Shown here: positions 33,412 to 42,770 of the stretch, piece after piece
Numbering within the stretch: position 1 is the first letter of the stretch
How the letters are laid out: every line of letters begins with the position of its first letter
Source: Prevotella melaninogenica
GTDB taxonomy: Bacteria; Bacteroidota; Bacteroidia; Bacteroidales; Bacteroidaceae
Reading direction: 5' to 3'
Length of the DNA: 64,000 nt
Assembly: GCF_018128065.1 (NCBI RefSeq)
Contig: NZ_CP072360.1
Span: 1,430,501-1,494,500, forward strand
Program-made: the position numbers and the translations under genes
The notes under the pieces: generated by a model
Databases searched by the model: none
Seen by the model: the letters and a program-made list of their open reading frames with translations, nothing else
What the model was told of the DNA's origin: nothing

Positions 33412-34761
33412 ATGAGGAAACTCATTCAAGGCGGAACAATCGTCAACGAAGGGCGAAGCTTCATTGGTTCGCTCATCATAGAGGACGATTGTATCATAGA
33501 GATTATAGAAAATAACGAAACACCCCGTGGTATATTTGACGAAATTGTCAATGCCACGGGGTGCTTTGTCTTACCGGGTGTTATTGATGACCATGTTCAC
33601 TTTCGTGAGCCGGGACTAACGGAAAAGGCTGATATTGAAAGTGAGAGTCGTGCTGCTGCATACGGTGGCGTTACCTCTTACTTTGAAATGCCAAACACCA
33701 ACCCGCAGACAACAACTCTGGAGGCTTTACAAGAGAAGTGGGAACGTGCAAAACAATCAAGTTATGTGAACTATAGCTTCTTCATTGGTGCTACAAATAC
33801 TAATTATAAGTTGCTCCCTCAGTTGGATGTCCACACTATTCCCGGAATAAAACTCTTTATGGGAGCCTCAACTGGTAATATGCTTGTTGATAGACGTGAA
33901 GCCTTGGAACAGACCTTCCGTACTGCTGCAGAGCTAAACCTCCCAGTAATGACACACTGTGAGGATTCGGGTATCATCAATGAAAACATGAAAGCTGCCA
34001 AGGAACGCTTTGGCGAGGACCCTGACATTACACACCATTGGGAAATACGTAGCGACGAAGCTTGCTGGGCTTCCTCGCTATTAGCTGTGGAATTAGCAAG
34101 AAAATATAAGACTCAACTCCACATTGCACATATTTCTACAGCAAGAGAACTATCATTGGGTGCTCAGCCAGAAGATGAAGGAAGGATTACTTTAGAGGCT
34201 GTCATTGCACACATTGCTTTCTCTAACGAAGACTATCTTACGAAGAAAGCACTTATAAAGTGTAACCCTTCTGTGAAAACGACTACTGACCGAACAGCTA
34301 TTCGACAGGCGCTCACAGATGGACGTATCAGAGTGATTGGTACCGACCATGCCCCACACCTATTGGCACAGAAGCAAGGTGGTTGCTCTAAGGCAGCATC
34401 AGGTATGCCAATGATTCAGTTCTCACTTGTCACAATGCTTGAATTGGTTGACGAAGGAGTACTAACAATCGAGCAAATGGTAGAGCTGATGTCACACGCA
34501 CCAGCACGTCTCTTCCGCATAGACCAACGAGGCTTCTTACGTAAAGGATATAAAGCTGACATCACAATCGTCTCACCAAACCAACCTTGGACAGTAGACG
34601 AAGATTGTATTCAAAGTAAATGTAAATGGAGTCCAATGATGGGACACACCTATCTATGGCGTGTCTTACATACCTTCTGTAATGGACATCATCTACTAAA
34701 CAATGGAGAGTTTGACAACACTATACGTGGTGAAAGGATTACTTTCCGAAATGAAAAATGA
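33412..34761 (+). CDS. pyrC: Dihydroorotase
   Basis: A 449-residue amidohydrolase of the class I dihydroorotase type, which interconverts carbamoyl-aspartate and dihydroorotate in pyrimidine synthesis. Zinc ligands and substrate motifs are visible: DDHVHFREPG, FFEMPNT-like SYFEMPNTNP, GIKLFMGAS (bridging Lys position), MTHCED, LHIAHIST and GTDHAPH. The C-terminus has the usual KADITIVSP. It heads a tight rightward run: the MetH-activation gene starts 6 bases after it. Confidence 0.93.
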   Translation: MRKLIQGGTIVNEGRSFIGSLIIEDDCIIEIIENNETPRGIFDEIVNATGCFVLPGVIDDHVHFREPGLTEKADIESESRAAAYGGVTSYFEMPNTNPQTTTLEALQEKWERAKQSSYVNYSFFIGATNTNYKLLPQLDVHTIPGIKLFMGASTGNMLVDRREALEQTFRTAAELNLPVMTHCEDSGIINENMKAAKERFGEDPDITHHWEIRSDEACWASSLLAVELARKYKTQLHIAHISTARELSLGAQPEDEGRITLEAVIAHIAFSNEDYLTKKALIKCNPSVKTTTDRTAIRQALTDGRIRVIGTDHAPHLLAQKQGGCSKAASGMPMIQFSLVTMLELVDEGVLTIEQMVELMSHAPARLFRIDQRGFLRKGYKADITIVSPNQPWTVDEDCIQSKCKWSPMMGHTYLWRVLHTFCNGHHLLNNGEFDNTIRGERITFRNEK

Positions 34762-34767
34762 TTCATA

Positions 34768-35607
34768 ATGGACAAAAATAAAGTAGATAACAAAAGTAAG
34801 ATTATAACATACAATCTCAGCGATGTCTCTCCTTACATCAACTGGGCATACTTCTTTTATGCGTGGTCAATGAATGGAAAGGCTAAAGATGCACAACAAG
34901 AACTGCGTAATGAAGCAGAGAACTTGTTGGCTGATATGGAAGGAAAATACCACACACGTGCTGTCTTTGCGCTATGTGAAGCCAATAGTGAAGGCGATGA
35001 TATAATCATCAATGGAACACGTGTCCCTATGTTACGCCAGCAAAAAGTTATTTCAGGCAAACCAAACCTATGCCTTGCTGATTTCATACGCCCTGCATCT
35101 TCGGGCATCAAGGATACGATTGGACTCTTTGCGACCTCTGTTGATGAAGAATTTACCAGCAACAATGAACAAGATCCCTACCAGCGTATGCTTTCTCAGA
35201 CATTAGCTGATCGATTAGCAGAAGCTACAGCAGAGAAGATACACGAGGATGTTCGTAAAAAGTATTGGGGCTATGCACCTGACGAGCAGCTTACTCTAAT
35301 GGAGATTTTTACAGAGAAATACCAAGGCATACGACCAGCTGTAGGCTATCCTTCCATCCCTGACACAAGTATGAACTTTCTTCTATATGAGCTGTTAGAC
35401 ATGAAGGGCATTGGTATCAAGCTTACAGAAAATGGAATGATGGTACCACATGCCAGTGTATCAGGTTTTATGTTTGCACATCCTCAAAGTCGATATTTCG
35501 ATTTAGGCAAGATTGATGACGACCAATTAGTAGATTATGCACGCCGTCGTAATCAGCCTGTTGAGACTTTAAGGAAGTATCTTGCCTCTACTCTATTGAA
35601 GAAATGA
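34768..35607 (+). CDS. Stand-alone methionine synthase activation-domain protein
   Basis: A 279-residue protein matching only the C-terminal activation domain of cobalamin-dependent methionine synthase. In MetH that domain binds S-adenosylmethionine and supports reductive reactivation of the cofactor. The family segments are present in order: INWAYFFYAWSMNGK, VCLADFIRP-like, TEKYQGIRPAVGYPSIPDT, and GIKLTENGMMVPHASVSGF followed by AHPQSRYFDLGKI. No methyltransferase or B12-binding domain is attached. It could serve a MetH elsewhere in trans. It overlaps the next gene by 4 bases (ATGA). Confidence 0.88.
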   Translation: MDKNKVDNKSKIITYNLSDVSPYINWAYFFYAWSMNGKAKDAQQELRNEAENLLADMEGKYHTRAVFALCEANSEGDDIIINGTRVPMLRQQKVISGKPNLCLADFIRPASSGIKDTIGLFATSVDEEFTSNNEQDPYQRMLSQTLADRLAEATAEKIHEDVRKKYWGYAPDEQLTLMEIFTEKYQGIRPAVGYPSIPDTSMNFLLYELLDMKGIGIKLTENGMMVPHASVSGFMFAHPQSRYFDLGKIDDDQLVDYARRRNQPVETLRKYLASTLLKK

Positions 35608-36776
35608 TAGCGAGAATCGTTATATATCTTATATTAATAATAGTGCTGTCTGACCTATACATTGACTTACACTATTTCCGCAAGCGTTACCACACTACTT
35701 GGTGGCAACGCCTTTTGTGGTGGTTACCTTGCATAGGTATGGTTATCTATACCTGTGCAATGGCATCCATTCGTAACTTTGCACCTGATAACCTTACTTG
35801 GCTGAACACCTATCTGTTCCTCCTCGGATTATTTGTTGGTCCTAAGGCTATTTTCGCCTTTACATCCCTCTTAGGCTCAATAGTCCGTAAATACATCATT
35901 CGTACAAATAGAAACTGGGGACATTACATAGGTATATTCCTTGGCTTCTTTGCTGTCGGCACATTTATCTATGGGCTTACCTACGGAGTTTCAAACATAC
36001 AAGTAAAGCATGTAGACCTATATTTCAAGGATTTACCCAAGTCTTTTGACGGTTATCGTATTGTACACGTATCTGATTTACACCTCGGAACTTTCAATGG
36101 ATGGCGCAGTAAGATTCTCAAAGCAGAGATGGATAGCATTGAAAAGCAAAAAGCTAACCTTATTTGTTTTACTGGTGATTTGCAGAATATACGCCCAGAA
36201 GAGATTGAACAGATGGCTTCGCTAATCCGCCAACCTATGAAAGGAACGATTTCCATCTTAGGGAACCATGATTATACGGAATATATCAAGGGTGATGCCA
36301 AAGAGAAGGCTGCACAAGAAGCACGATTGGTAAATGCAGAAAAAGATGTCTTAGGCTGGACTCTTTTACGGAATCAAAACACTTGTATTACAACACCTGC
36401 AAAGGAGTCAATTTATATCTGTGGCACAGAGAACGATGGCAAACCGCCTTTCCCAAACTATTCTGACTATAAGAAAGCGGTCCAAGGGATAGGTCCTAAC
36501 GCATTTATAATTATGCTACAACACGACCCATCAGCATGGAAACGTTCTATACTCCCAAAGACAACAGCACAGCTGACACTCAGTGGGCATACACACGGAG
36601 GACAGATGCAACTATTCGGATGGCGTCCAACCAGTATCCGACAACCAGAAGACTATGGGCTCTATGAAGAGAACGAACGTTACCTCAATATAACAGCAGG
36701 ATTAGGAGGGCTCGTTCCTTTCCGTCTCAATATGCCTAACGAGATAGCTGTGATAACATTACATGTTAAGAAATAA
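35604..36776 (+). CDS. Membrane-anchored metallophosphoesterase
   Basis: A 390-residue protein with about four N-terminal membrane helices (to about residue 130) and a calcineurin-like phosphoesterase domain. The metal motifs appear in order: VHVSDLHLGTF, CFTGDLQNI, SILGNHDY, and SGHTHGGQMQLF. This arrangement resembles YaeI/UDP-diacylglucosamine hydrolase-type phosphodiesterases, but substrate cannot be assigned. It overlaps the stop of the upstream gene and the 3' neighbour, consistent with an operon reaching the acyltransferase. Confidence 0.88.
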   Translation: MIARIVIYLILIIVLSDLYIDLHYFRKRYHTTWWQRLLWWLPCIGMVIYTCAMASIRNFAPDNLTWLNTYLFLLGLFVGPKAIFAFTSLLGSIVRKYIIRTNRNWGHYIGIFLGFFAVGTFIYGLTYGVSNIQVKHVDLYFKDLPKSFDGYRIVHVSDLHLGTFNGWRSKILKAEMDSIEKQKANLICFTGDLQNIRPEEIEQMASLIRQPMKGTISILGNHDYTEYIKGDAKEKAAQEARLVNAEKDVLGWTLLRNQNTCITTPAKESIYICGTENDGKPPFPNYSDYKKAVQGIGPNAFIIMLQHDPSAWKRSILPKTTAQLTLSGHTHGGQMQLFGWRPTSIRQPEDYGLYEENERYLNITAGLGGLVPFRLNMPNEIAVITLHVKK

Positions 36777-36795
36777 AATAAAAAAGAATATATCT

Positions 36796-37608
36796 ATGAG
36801 TAATATTGCATCACAACAACAAAGGCAAAATTCAATAGCCATAATGGTTATTACGTTTTTGTATAGAATCTACATACTTTTAATTGCCTTCCCACTTTTT
36901 CTCATTGCATCTATTCTTACTGCATTAACAACAACTATAGGTTGTCAACTCGGTAATGGGCACTTCTGGGGATACTACCCTGGGAAATGGTGGTCATGGT
37001 TTACCATTCGAATACTCTTTCTTCCCGTAAAGATTGAAGGACGTGAACATCTTGACCCCAAGCAGAGCTATGTCTTTGTTAGCAATCATCAAGGATCTTT
37101 TGACATCTTCCTCATCTACGGCTTTCTTGGAAGAAATTTCAAATGGATGATGAAAAAAGCAATCCGTAAGATTCCATTGGTAGGATTGGCATGCGAGAAA
37201 GCACATCATATCTATGTGGATAAAAGTGGCGCAAGTAAGATCAAAAAGACTTACGACACAGCACGTGAGACACTTCGTGGAGGTATGTCGGTTGTCGTCT
37301 TTCCCGAAGGTGCGCGTAGCTTTACAGGGCACATGGGTAAGTTCCGTCGTGGAGCTTTCATGCTGGCAGACGAACTTCAATTGCCAGTTTGTCCACTGAC
37401 CATCAATGGTTCTTTCGATGTCATGCCACGCACTAAGGATTGGCATTTCCCTCAATGGCACCGACTCCGTCTCACCATTCACCAACCTATCTTCCCTAAC
37501 GGGAAAGGTACAGAGTATGAGAAGAAAACCATGAATGAAGCATACACTTCTGTCATGGATGGTCTTACTCCCGAATACCAAGGCTACATAGAGAACCCAG
37601 ACCAATAA
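36796..37608 (+). CDS. plsC: 1-acyl-sn-glycerol-3-phosphate acyltransferase
   Basis: 270 residues from the ATG at 36796; another in-frame ATG lies at 36763, overlapping the upstream gene. The enzyme adds an acyl chain to lysophosphatidic acid to make phosphatidic acid. An N-terminal membrane helix (YIILLIAFPLFLIASIL-like) is followed by the H-x4-D catalytic motif in SNHQGSFDIFL and by VVVFPEGARSFTG, the phosphate-binding block. Length is normal for PlsC. It closes the run that starts with the dihydroorotase. Confidence 0.88.
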   Translation: MSNIASQQQRQNSIAIMVITFLYRIYILLIAFPLFLIASILTALTTTIGCQLGNGHFWGYYPGKWWSWFTIRILFLPVKIEGREHLDPKQSYVFVSNHQGSFDIFLIYGFLGRNFKWMMKKAIRKIPLVGLACEKAHHIYVDKSGASKIKKTYDTARETLRGGMSVVVFPEGARSFTGHMGKFRRGAFMLADELQLPVCPLTINGSFDVMPRTKDWHFPQWHRLRLTIHQPIFPNGKGTEYEKKTMNEAYTSVMDGLTPEYQGYIENPDQ

Positions 37609-37622
37609 AAACAGACAAAAAC

Positions 37623-37653
37623 TTGTTAGTATCATATTTTTATACTACATTTG
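37623..37653 (+). promoter_or_regulatory. Promoter of the zeta-toxin pair
   Basis: TTG at 37623 and TACATTTG at 37646-37653 are 20 bases apart. The first in-frame ATG after it is at 37678, which sets the start. Confidence 0.62.
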
Positions 37654-37677
37654 TCCTATCAGTATAAAAGAATCATT

Positions 37678-37893
37678 ATGAGTAAACAAACGATTGATAC
37701 ATATAAACTGACGGGCGCTGAAGAGCCTTCTGACGAGGTCCTTTCACAACTTATGCGTGAGGCTGCTGCAATAGCTAAGAAAAGAGACGAGAAAGCTCAC
37801 CAACAACTATTCTCTCAACTTCGTAAAGAAGCTGCCAAAAGATTAAAGGAATGGAATAATAAAAATATTTCCAACCCAATGACTTCTCTATGA
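37678..37893 (+). CDS. Small partner protein of a zeta-type toxin (putative antitoxin)
   Basis: A 71-residue charged helical protein (MSKQTIDTYKLTGAEEPSDE, then a basic run RKEAAKRLKEWNNKN). Its last codons overlap the ATG of the zeta-like gene by 4 bases, so both are translated together. It is not recognisably homologous to classic epsilon antitoxins. The antitoxin role is inferred from position, size and coupling. Confidence 0.6.
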   Translation: MSKQTIDTYKLTGAEEPSDEVLSQLMREAAAIAKKRDEKAHQQLFSQLRKEAAKRLKEWNNKNISNPMTSL

Positions 37894-38501
37894 TAAATGA
37901 AAATCATCGCCCAGTTCTTATAGTTATTGCTGGACCTAATGGGTCTGGTAAGACGACTATTACCTCTCGAATTCTACATCATGAATGGATGGAGAATGCT
38001 ATATACATTAATCCAGATATTATAGCACAAGAGAAATTTGGCGATTGGAATTCTCATGAGGCTATTATGAAGGCTGTTGATTATTCTGAACGCTTAAGAG
38101 AAGAGTGTTTAGAGAAGAAACAAAGCATTATATTTGAAACCGTTTTATCAGTTGAATCTAAGATAGATTACATAAAACGAGCAAAAGATGCAGGTTTTTT
38201 TATACGCTTATTCTTTGTTTCAACTGCTTCTCCTACAATTAATGCTTCAAGAATAGCTAAACGAGTTTTGGAAGGTGGACACGATGTTCCCATTACCAAA
38301 ATTATATCACGATACAATCGTTCAATTATAAATTGTGCTATTGCATCAAAAATTGCTGACAGAACATACGTTTACGACAATTCTATCAATAATGAGGATG
38401 CTAAATTACTTTTCCGTATGTCTGAAGGAGAGGTAATAAAGCAATACACTTGCGAGATACCCGAATGGGCAGAAACAATTTACTATCAAGGAAACATTTA
38501 A
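37890..38501 (+). CDS. Zeta-toxin-family P-loop kinase
   Basis: A 203-residue protein with a Walker A (GPNGSGKT, residues 15-22) and the zeta-toxin pattern: NPDIIAQEKFGDWNSHEAIM, YSERLREECLEKKQSIIFET, KRAKDAGFFIRLFFVSTASP, and RVLEGGHDVP, where the arginine/glycine-rich segment contacts nucleotide. Zeta kinases phosphorylate UDP-N-acetylglucosamine and block wall synthesis; whether this one does is unproven. It is a short, stand-alone kinase coupled to the preceding small gene. Confidence 0.8.
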   Translation: MINENHRPVLIVIAGPNGSGKTTITSRILHHEWMENAIYINPDIIAQEKFGDWNSHEAIMKAVDYSERLREECLEKKQSIIFETVLSVESKIDYIKRAKDAGFFIRLFFVSTASPTINASRIAKRVLEGGHDVPITKIISRYNRSIINCAIASKIADRTYVYDNSINNEDAKLLFRMSEGEVIKQYTCEIPEWAETIYYQGNI

Positions 38502-38520
38502 ATGTTGAAACAACCTGATA

Positions 38521-38554
38521 TTTTTGTTACTTTCAGGTAAATATACTACTTTTG
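38521..38554 (+). promoter_or_regulatory. Promoter of the glycosyltransferase gene
   Basis: TTTTTG at 38521-38526 and TACTTTTG at 38547-38554 have 20-base spacing; the ATG is at 38571. Confidence 0.62.
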
Positions 38555-38570
38555 CAAAAAACAAAAATCT

Positions 38571-39317
38571 ATGACAAGCGATAGCATTGTAATCATACCG
38601 ACATACAACGAAAAGGAGAATATAGAGAAGATTATCCGAGCGGTATTCCAATTGGAGAAGTTTTTTCATATTCTGGTAATTGACGATGGCAGTCCTGACG
38701 GGACAGCTCAAATCGTACATAATCTGATAAAGACAGAGTTTACAGACCGTCTCTTTATCATTGAGCGTTCAGGTAAGTTAGGATTAGGTACAGCCTATAT
38801 AACTGGCTTCAAGTGGGCATTGGAACATGGCTACGACTACATCTTCGAGATGGATGCAGACTTTAGTCATGACCCTAATGATCTTCCTCGTCTCTATGCA
38901 GCTACCCACGATGAAGGCTACGATGTTGCCGTTGGTTCACGCTATGTTAGTGGCGTAAACGTTGTCAACTGGCCAATCGGACGTGTACTGATGAGTTACT
39001 TTGCCAGCAAATATGTTCGTGCCGTAACAGGTTTCCATGTTCATGACACTACTGCAGGCTTTGTATGTTATCGTCGTCGTGTCCTTGAGACAATCCCATT
39101 AGACTTGGTTCGCTTCAAAGGCTATGCCTTCCAGATTGAAATGAAGTACACCTCCTTCAAGATTGGTTTCAAAATCAAGGAAGTACCAGTTATCTTCGTC
39201 AATCGCCGTGAGGGAACCAGTAAGATGAGTGGTGGTATCTTCTCCGAAGCCTTCTTCGGTGTCATCCGACTCCGAATAGACGGATGGTTCAGAAAATATC
39301 CAAAGATGCCAAAATAA
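38571..39317 (+). CDS. Polyprenol-phosphate mannosyltransferase-like glycosyltransferase
   Basis: A 248-residue family 2 glycosyltransferase resembling dolichol/polyprenol-phosphate mannose synthase. Sequence shows VIIPTYNEKENIEKIIRAVF, VIDDGSPDGTAQIV, FEMDADFSHDP (the DxD-like metal site), and GVNVVNWPIGRVLMSYFAS. A C-terminal membrane anchor is absent, as in the soluble DPM1 class. It would load mannose or glucose on a lipid carrier for glycoconjugate synthesis. Substrate is inferred by family only. Confidence 0.88.
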   Translation: MTSDSIVIIPTYNEKENIEKIIRAVFQLEKFFHILVIDDGSPDGTAQIVHNLIKTEFTDRLFIIERSGKLGLGTAYITGFKWALEHGYDYIFEMDADFSHDPNDLPRLYAATHDEGYDVAVGSRYVSGVNVVNWPIGRVLMSYFASKYVRAVTGFHVHDTTAGFVCYRRRVLETIPLDLVRFKGYAFQIEMKYTSFKIGFKIKEVPVIFVNRREGTSKMSGGIFSEAFFGVIRLRIDGWFRKYPKMPK

Positions 39318-39718
39318 AAACTTCTACAAGAAAAAGACAAACTATTTAGAAAATACACCAACAGCCATAACTCCTTAGGAATATGGTTGTTTACGTTAGA
39401 AAGTATTACTACGCTTCTATATAACTACCAATTGACTCAAACCAACTAAGAACACATACTATTCAAAGAGCCTCATCCCTTCTTGTTCAGAGTATCACCT
39501 AAACTATCAAACGACTCTGAATATATACGATGAAAACCAAAGGTAAAGGCTCAACGAATTATTAATTGATATAAAGTCCACTTAGTAATAACCCTACTGA
39601 CGATGTAGCTGTTGAGTATTATGAAGATAAAGTCATTCATATAAAGATTTGACATCAAACAACACGAGACTAAGTCCTTTTACACAACGTTTCATCCCAG
39701 TATCAAAACTTACGAATC
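39318..39718. other. Intergenic region without recognised content
   Basis: About 400 A/T-rich bases before the patatin gene. No gene, RNA or repeat is recognised, and no clear -7 box was found. Confidence 0.5.
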
Positions 39719-41089
39719 ATGAACACCACAAAAAAGAAAATTGGCTTAGCCTTATCCGGTGGAGGCTACAGAGCCGCAGCGTACCACATTGGTACTCTAC
39801 GTGCATTACACCGTCTTGGTATTTTAAACAAAGTAGATGTTATCTCTTCTGTTTCTGGCGGTTCTATAACAGCAGCCTACTATGCACTAAACAAAGACAA
39901 CTATGAAGACTTTGAAAAAAGCTTTACTCAAAGTCTCGCAAAGGGAGTGTTGTGGTTATCCATCACGTATCTTATCATTGTAAGCGTTTTATTGTTAGCT
40001 ACATCCATACTACTAAGCCATATCACAGCACGCCTTATGAGCATTCTGTTCCCTCATCAACCTATCTTCTCTGGTATATGTGCAGCCTTAGTAGGAGTAC
40101 TTAGTTTCTTCCTACTACTTATCTATTGTCTCAAACACTCCTTTGTAACAATTCCTACAAGTAAGTTCGTCTCACGTTTATACAACAAAGTTTTCTTTAA
40201 GGGAAAGACACTTAGCGACCTACCTGACACACCTTCATTATGTATCAACTCCACAAATATCGCCACACAAAGACCGTTCTTCTTCTCTAAAAAAGACATG
40301 GGAGAATATGCTTATCGAATAAATGGAAGATCTATTTTCAACACACAGGATTTTCCAATAGCAAGTGCTGTTATGGCTTCGTCCTGTGTCCCTTATGGTT
40401 TTACTCCTATTACAATTGACAAGAAACATCTAACAGAAGACTATAGTCAATGTTCTAATAAGCCCGAAGCGCCAAAATTAATTGATGGTGGTGTTTATGA
40501 TAATCAAGGAGGGCATAAGCTAAGCCAAGATAAAAGTAGGTTTCATACAGACTTCATCATTGTCAGTGATGCCGGTAATAGTGCTATCTCAGCAGATAAA
40601 ACAAAAAATATCTTTAGCTTGGCGATGAGTACTATCAGTTTGATGATGGATAGAGTAAAGAAAATGCAGAGAACTGAAAATCTATATCAAACCTATGTCG
40701 GTAAGGAACATTTTGCGTATGTTCCTTTAGAGTGGGACTGTTCAGAAAGACTTATTCATGGATTCGTGAACAACCTGAAAGATGATAACGTTCATCCTGA
40801 TGTATGGCAAGCACACGCAATTACAGAAGAAGACATTGCACAATTAAAAGGATTAGAAAGTAAATCCGCATATACAGCTATTATTGAAAAGATTAAGAAA
40901 TCTATCAATTGGACAGCATTAGAGCAGAAGATACCACAGAAAGAAAGTGAAGAAATAGCACGAAGCGTGGGAACAAGTTTGACAGCTCTTCCCCCTCAAG
41001 AAATTGAAAGTTTAACTGCACACTCTGCTTGGCTAACAGAACTTCAAGTTCGCCTTTATATGCCAATGCTCATAACAGCAGAGAACTAA
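39719..41089 (+). CDS. Patatin-like phospholipase with membrane segments
   Basis: A 456-residue lipid acyl hydrolase. The oxyanion glycines (LALSGGGYRAAAYHIG) and the nucleophile elbow SVSGGS (Ser46) are followed by two strong membrane helices (about residues 80-140: LSITYLIIVSVLLLATSILL, ICAALVGVLSFFLLLIYCL). The catalytic Asp lies in LIDGGVYDNQGG. Patatins normally use a Ser-Asp dyad, which is present. A membrane insertion between the two catalytic motifs is unusual and would place the enzyme at the membrane. Substrate unknown. Confidence 0.87.
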   Translation: MNTTKKKIGLALSGGGYRAAAYHIGTLRALHRLGILNKVDVISSVSGGSITAAYYALNKDNYEDFEKSFTQSLAKGVLWLSITYLIIVSVLLLATSILLSHITARLMSILFPHQPIFSGICAALVGVLSFFLLLIYCLKHSFVTIPTSKFVSRLYNKVFFKGKTLSDLPDTPSLCINSTNIATQRPFFFSKKDMGEYAYRINGRSIFNTQDFPIASAVMASSCVPYGFTPITIDKKHLTEDYSQCSNKPEAPKLIDGGVYDNQGGHKLSQDKSRFHTDFIIVSDAGNSAISADKTKNIFSLAMSTISLMMDRVKKMQRTENLYQTYVGKEHFAYVPLEWDCSERLIHGFVNNLKDDNVHPDVWQAHAITEEDIAQLKGLESKSAYTAIIEKIKKSINWTALEQKIPQKESEEIARSVGTSLTALPPQEIESLTAHSAWLTELQVRLYMPMLITAEN

Positions 41090-41097
41090 ACAGACAT

Positions 41098-41133
41098 AAG
41101 TCCCTTGCAAGCAAATAGACTTGCAAGGGACTT
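41098..41133 (+). terminator. Terminator after the patatin gene
   Basis: AAGTCCCTTGCAAG and CTTGCAAGGGACTT form a perfect 14-bp stem with an 8-nt loop. A further stem (AAAGAAACGTT ... AACGTTTCTTT, 41146-41222) follows before the convergent dipeptidase gene. Confidence 0.7.
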
Positions 41134-41264
41134 ATTGTATAAACAAAGAAACGTTATTCTCCGATGTAAACCTTTCTTTTACATGAAAAGAATTTGCTAC
41201 AACAGAGAACAACGTTTCTTTGTTACTATGTCTTGACACAGCTTACTGTGTCTTAATGCCAAAC

Positions 41265-42626
41265 TTATGCTTCCTTATCGTACTCGAGATGGAAGTGAAT
41301 GATAGTTTCAATACCCTTCATCCAAAGGTCAACAGGCATATTCTCGTTCGGAGAGTGAATAGCATTTGACTCCAAGCCGAAGCCCATGAGAACAGTCTTC
41401 ACACCGAGCAACTTCTCGAAAGTAGAGATAATTGGAATACTACCACCGATACGTACTGGCAGTGGACGTTTACCGAATACAGCTTCGAAGCCACGCTCAG
41501 CAGCTTTATAGGCTGGGAAGTCGATAGGACAGACATAGCCATGACCACCATGATGCTTCTCTACCTTCACTGTGACATAATCAGGAGCAACGCTGTTGAA
41601 ATAGTCCACTACCAACTGGCTAATCTTTGTATGATCCTGATGTGGCACAAGGCGTGAAGAAAGCTTTGCGTATGCCTTTGATGGAATAACAGTCTTCGCA
41701 CCATCACCCGTGTAACCACCCCAGATACCACATACGTCGAATGTTGGACGATAGCCAGTGCGCTCAATAGTACTGTAACCTTCCTCACCAAAGAGTGCCT
41801 TCACACCGAGAGACTTCTTATATTCCTCTTCATTGAAAGGAATAGATGCTACGAGTTTACGCTCCTCATCTGAAGCCTCCTCAACATCATCATAGAAGCC
41901 AGGAATGAGAATCTTACCATCAGGACCAGTTACGTCAGCTATCAACTTACAAAGTACATTGATAGGGTTAGCCACTGCACCACCAAAAGTTCCTGAGTGA
42001 AGGTCACGGTTAGGACCAGTCACCTCTATCTGCCAGTAAGACAAACCACGCAAACCGGTTGTGATAGAAGGGGTATCAGGACCAATAAGACCTGTGTCAG
42101 AAACGAGGATAACATCGCAAGCCAAGAGTTCCTTGTGTTCCTCTATGAATGGACCGAGGCTACCAGAACCAATCTCTTCCTCACCTTCAAAGATGAACTT
42201 CATATTATGCTTCAACAAGTCATTCTTGTTAAGATACTCGAATGCCTTTGCCTGCATAAATGATTGTCCCTTATCATCATCTGCACCACGAGCCCAGATA
42301 TGACCATCCTTGATAACTGGCTCAAAAGGTTCAGTCTTCCAAAGTTCAAATGGCTCTGCTGGCATCACGTCATAGTGACCATAAACCAATACTGTCTTTG
42401 CATTAGGGTCAACAATTCTCTCAGCGTAAACCATAGGATTACCCTTTGATGGCATCACCTCAGCTTTGTCAACACCTGCCTCAAGCAGCAACTCCTTCCA
42501 ACGCTCAGCACAGCGTACCATGTCCTCCTTATGAGCTGGTTGTGCACTTACGCTTGGTATGCGTATCAGACTGAATAACTCCTCGAGCATTCTGTCTTTA
42601 TTCTCTTCTACATATTTCTTAATCAT
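41265..42626 (-). CDS. M20-family dipeptidase
   Basis: A 453-residue zinc dipeptidase related to carnosinase and CNDP-type enzymes. Motifs: IRIPSVSAQPAH, VLVYGHYDVMPAEPFELWK (zinc His and Asp), IWARGADDDKGQSFM (bridging Asp), IFEGEEEIGSGSL (catalytic Glu), and the late GGSIPIISTF and NAIHSPNENMP. No signal peptide is visible, so it acts in the cytoplasm. A -7 box (TAAATTTG, minus strand, 42658-42665) precedes it and the gene is divergent from the lipoprotein at 42771. Confidence 0.92.
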   Translation of the reverse strand: MIKKYVEENKDRMLEELFSLIRIPSVSAQPAHKEDMVRCAERWKELLLEAGVDKAEVMPSKGNPMVYAERIVDPNAKTVLVYGHYDVMPAEPFELWKTEPFEPVIKDGHIWARGADDDKGQSFMQAKAFEYLNKNDLLKHNMKFIFEGEEEIGSGSLGPFIEEHKELLACDVILVSDTGLIGPDTPSITTGLRGLSYWQIEVTGPNRDLHSGTFGGAVANPINVLCKLIADVTGPDGKILIPGFYDDVEEASDEERKLVASIPFNEEEYKKSLGVKALFGEEGYSTIERTGYRPTFDVCGIWGGYTGDGAKTVIPSKAYAKLSSRLVPHQDHTKISQLVVDYFNSVAPDYVTVKVEKHHGGHGYVCPIDFPAYKAAERGFEAVFGKRPLPVRIGGSIPIISTFEKLLGVKTVLMGFGLESNAIHSPNENMPVDLWMKGIETIIHFHLEYDKEA

Positions 42627-42657
42627 AATTCTTTATTTATTGATTTTCTAATGTACG

Positions 42658-42665
42658 CAAATTTA
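42658..42665 (-). promoter_or_regulatory. Dipeptidase promoter -7 box
   Basis: The minus strand reads TAAATTTG 32 bases before the dipeptidase ATG. Confidence 0.55.
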
Positions 42666-42741
42666 AGCATCATTTATCAATTTCGCAAGTTTTTTGTTTA
42701 ATTTTATACTTGCTCACATATATGATAATAGAAATAATTTG

Positions 42742-42749
42742 TATATTTG
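42742..42749 (+). promoter_or_regulatory. -7 box of the frameshifted lipoprotein gene
   Basis: TATATTTG lies 21 bases before the ATG at 42771. Confidence 0.58.
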
Positions 42750-42770
42750 TAAAAACTAACACATTACCCC

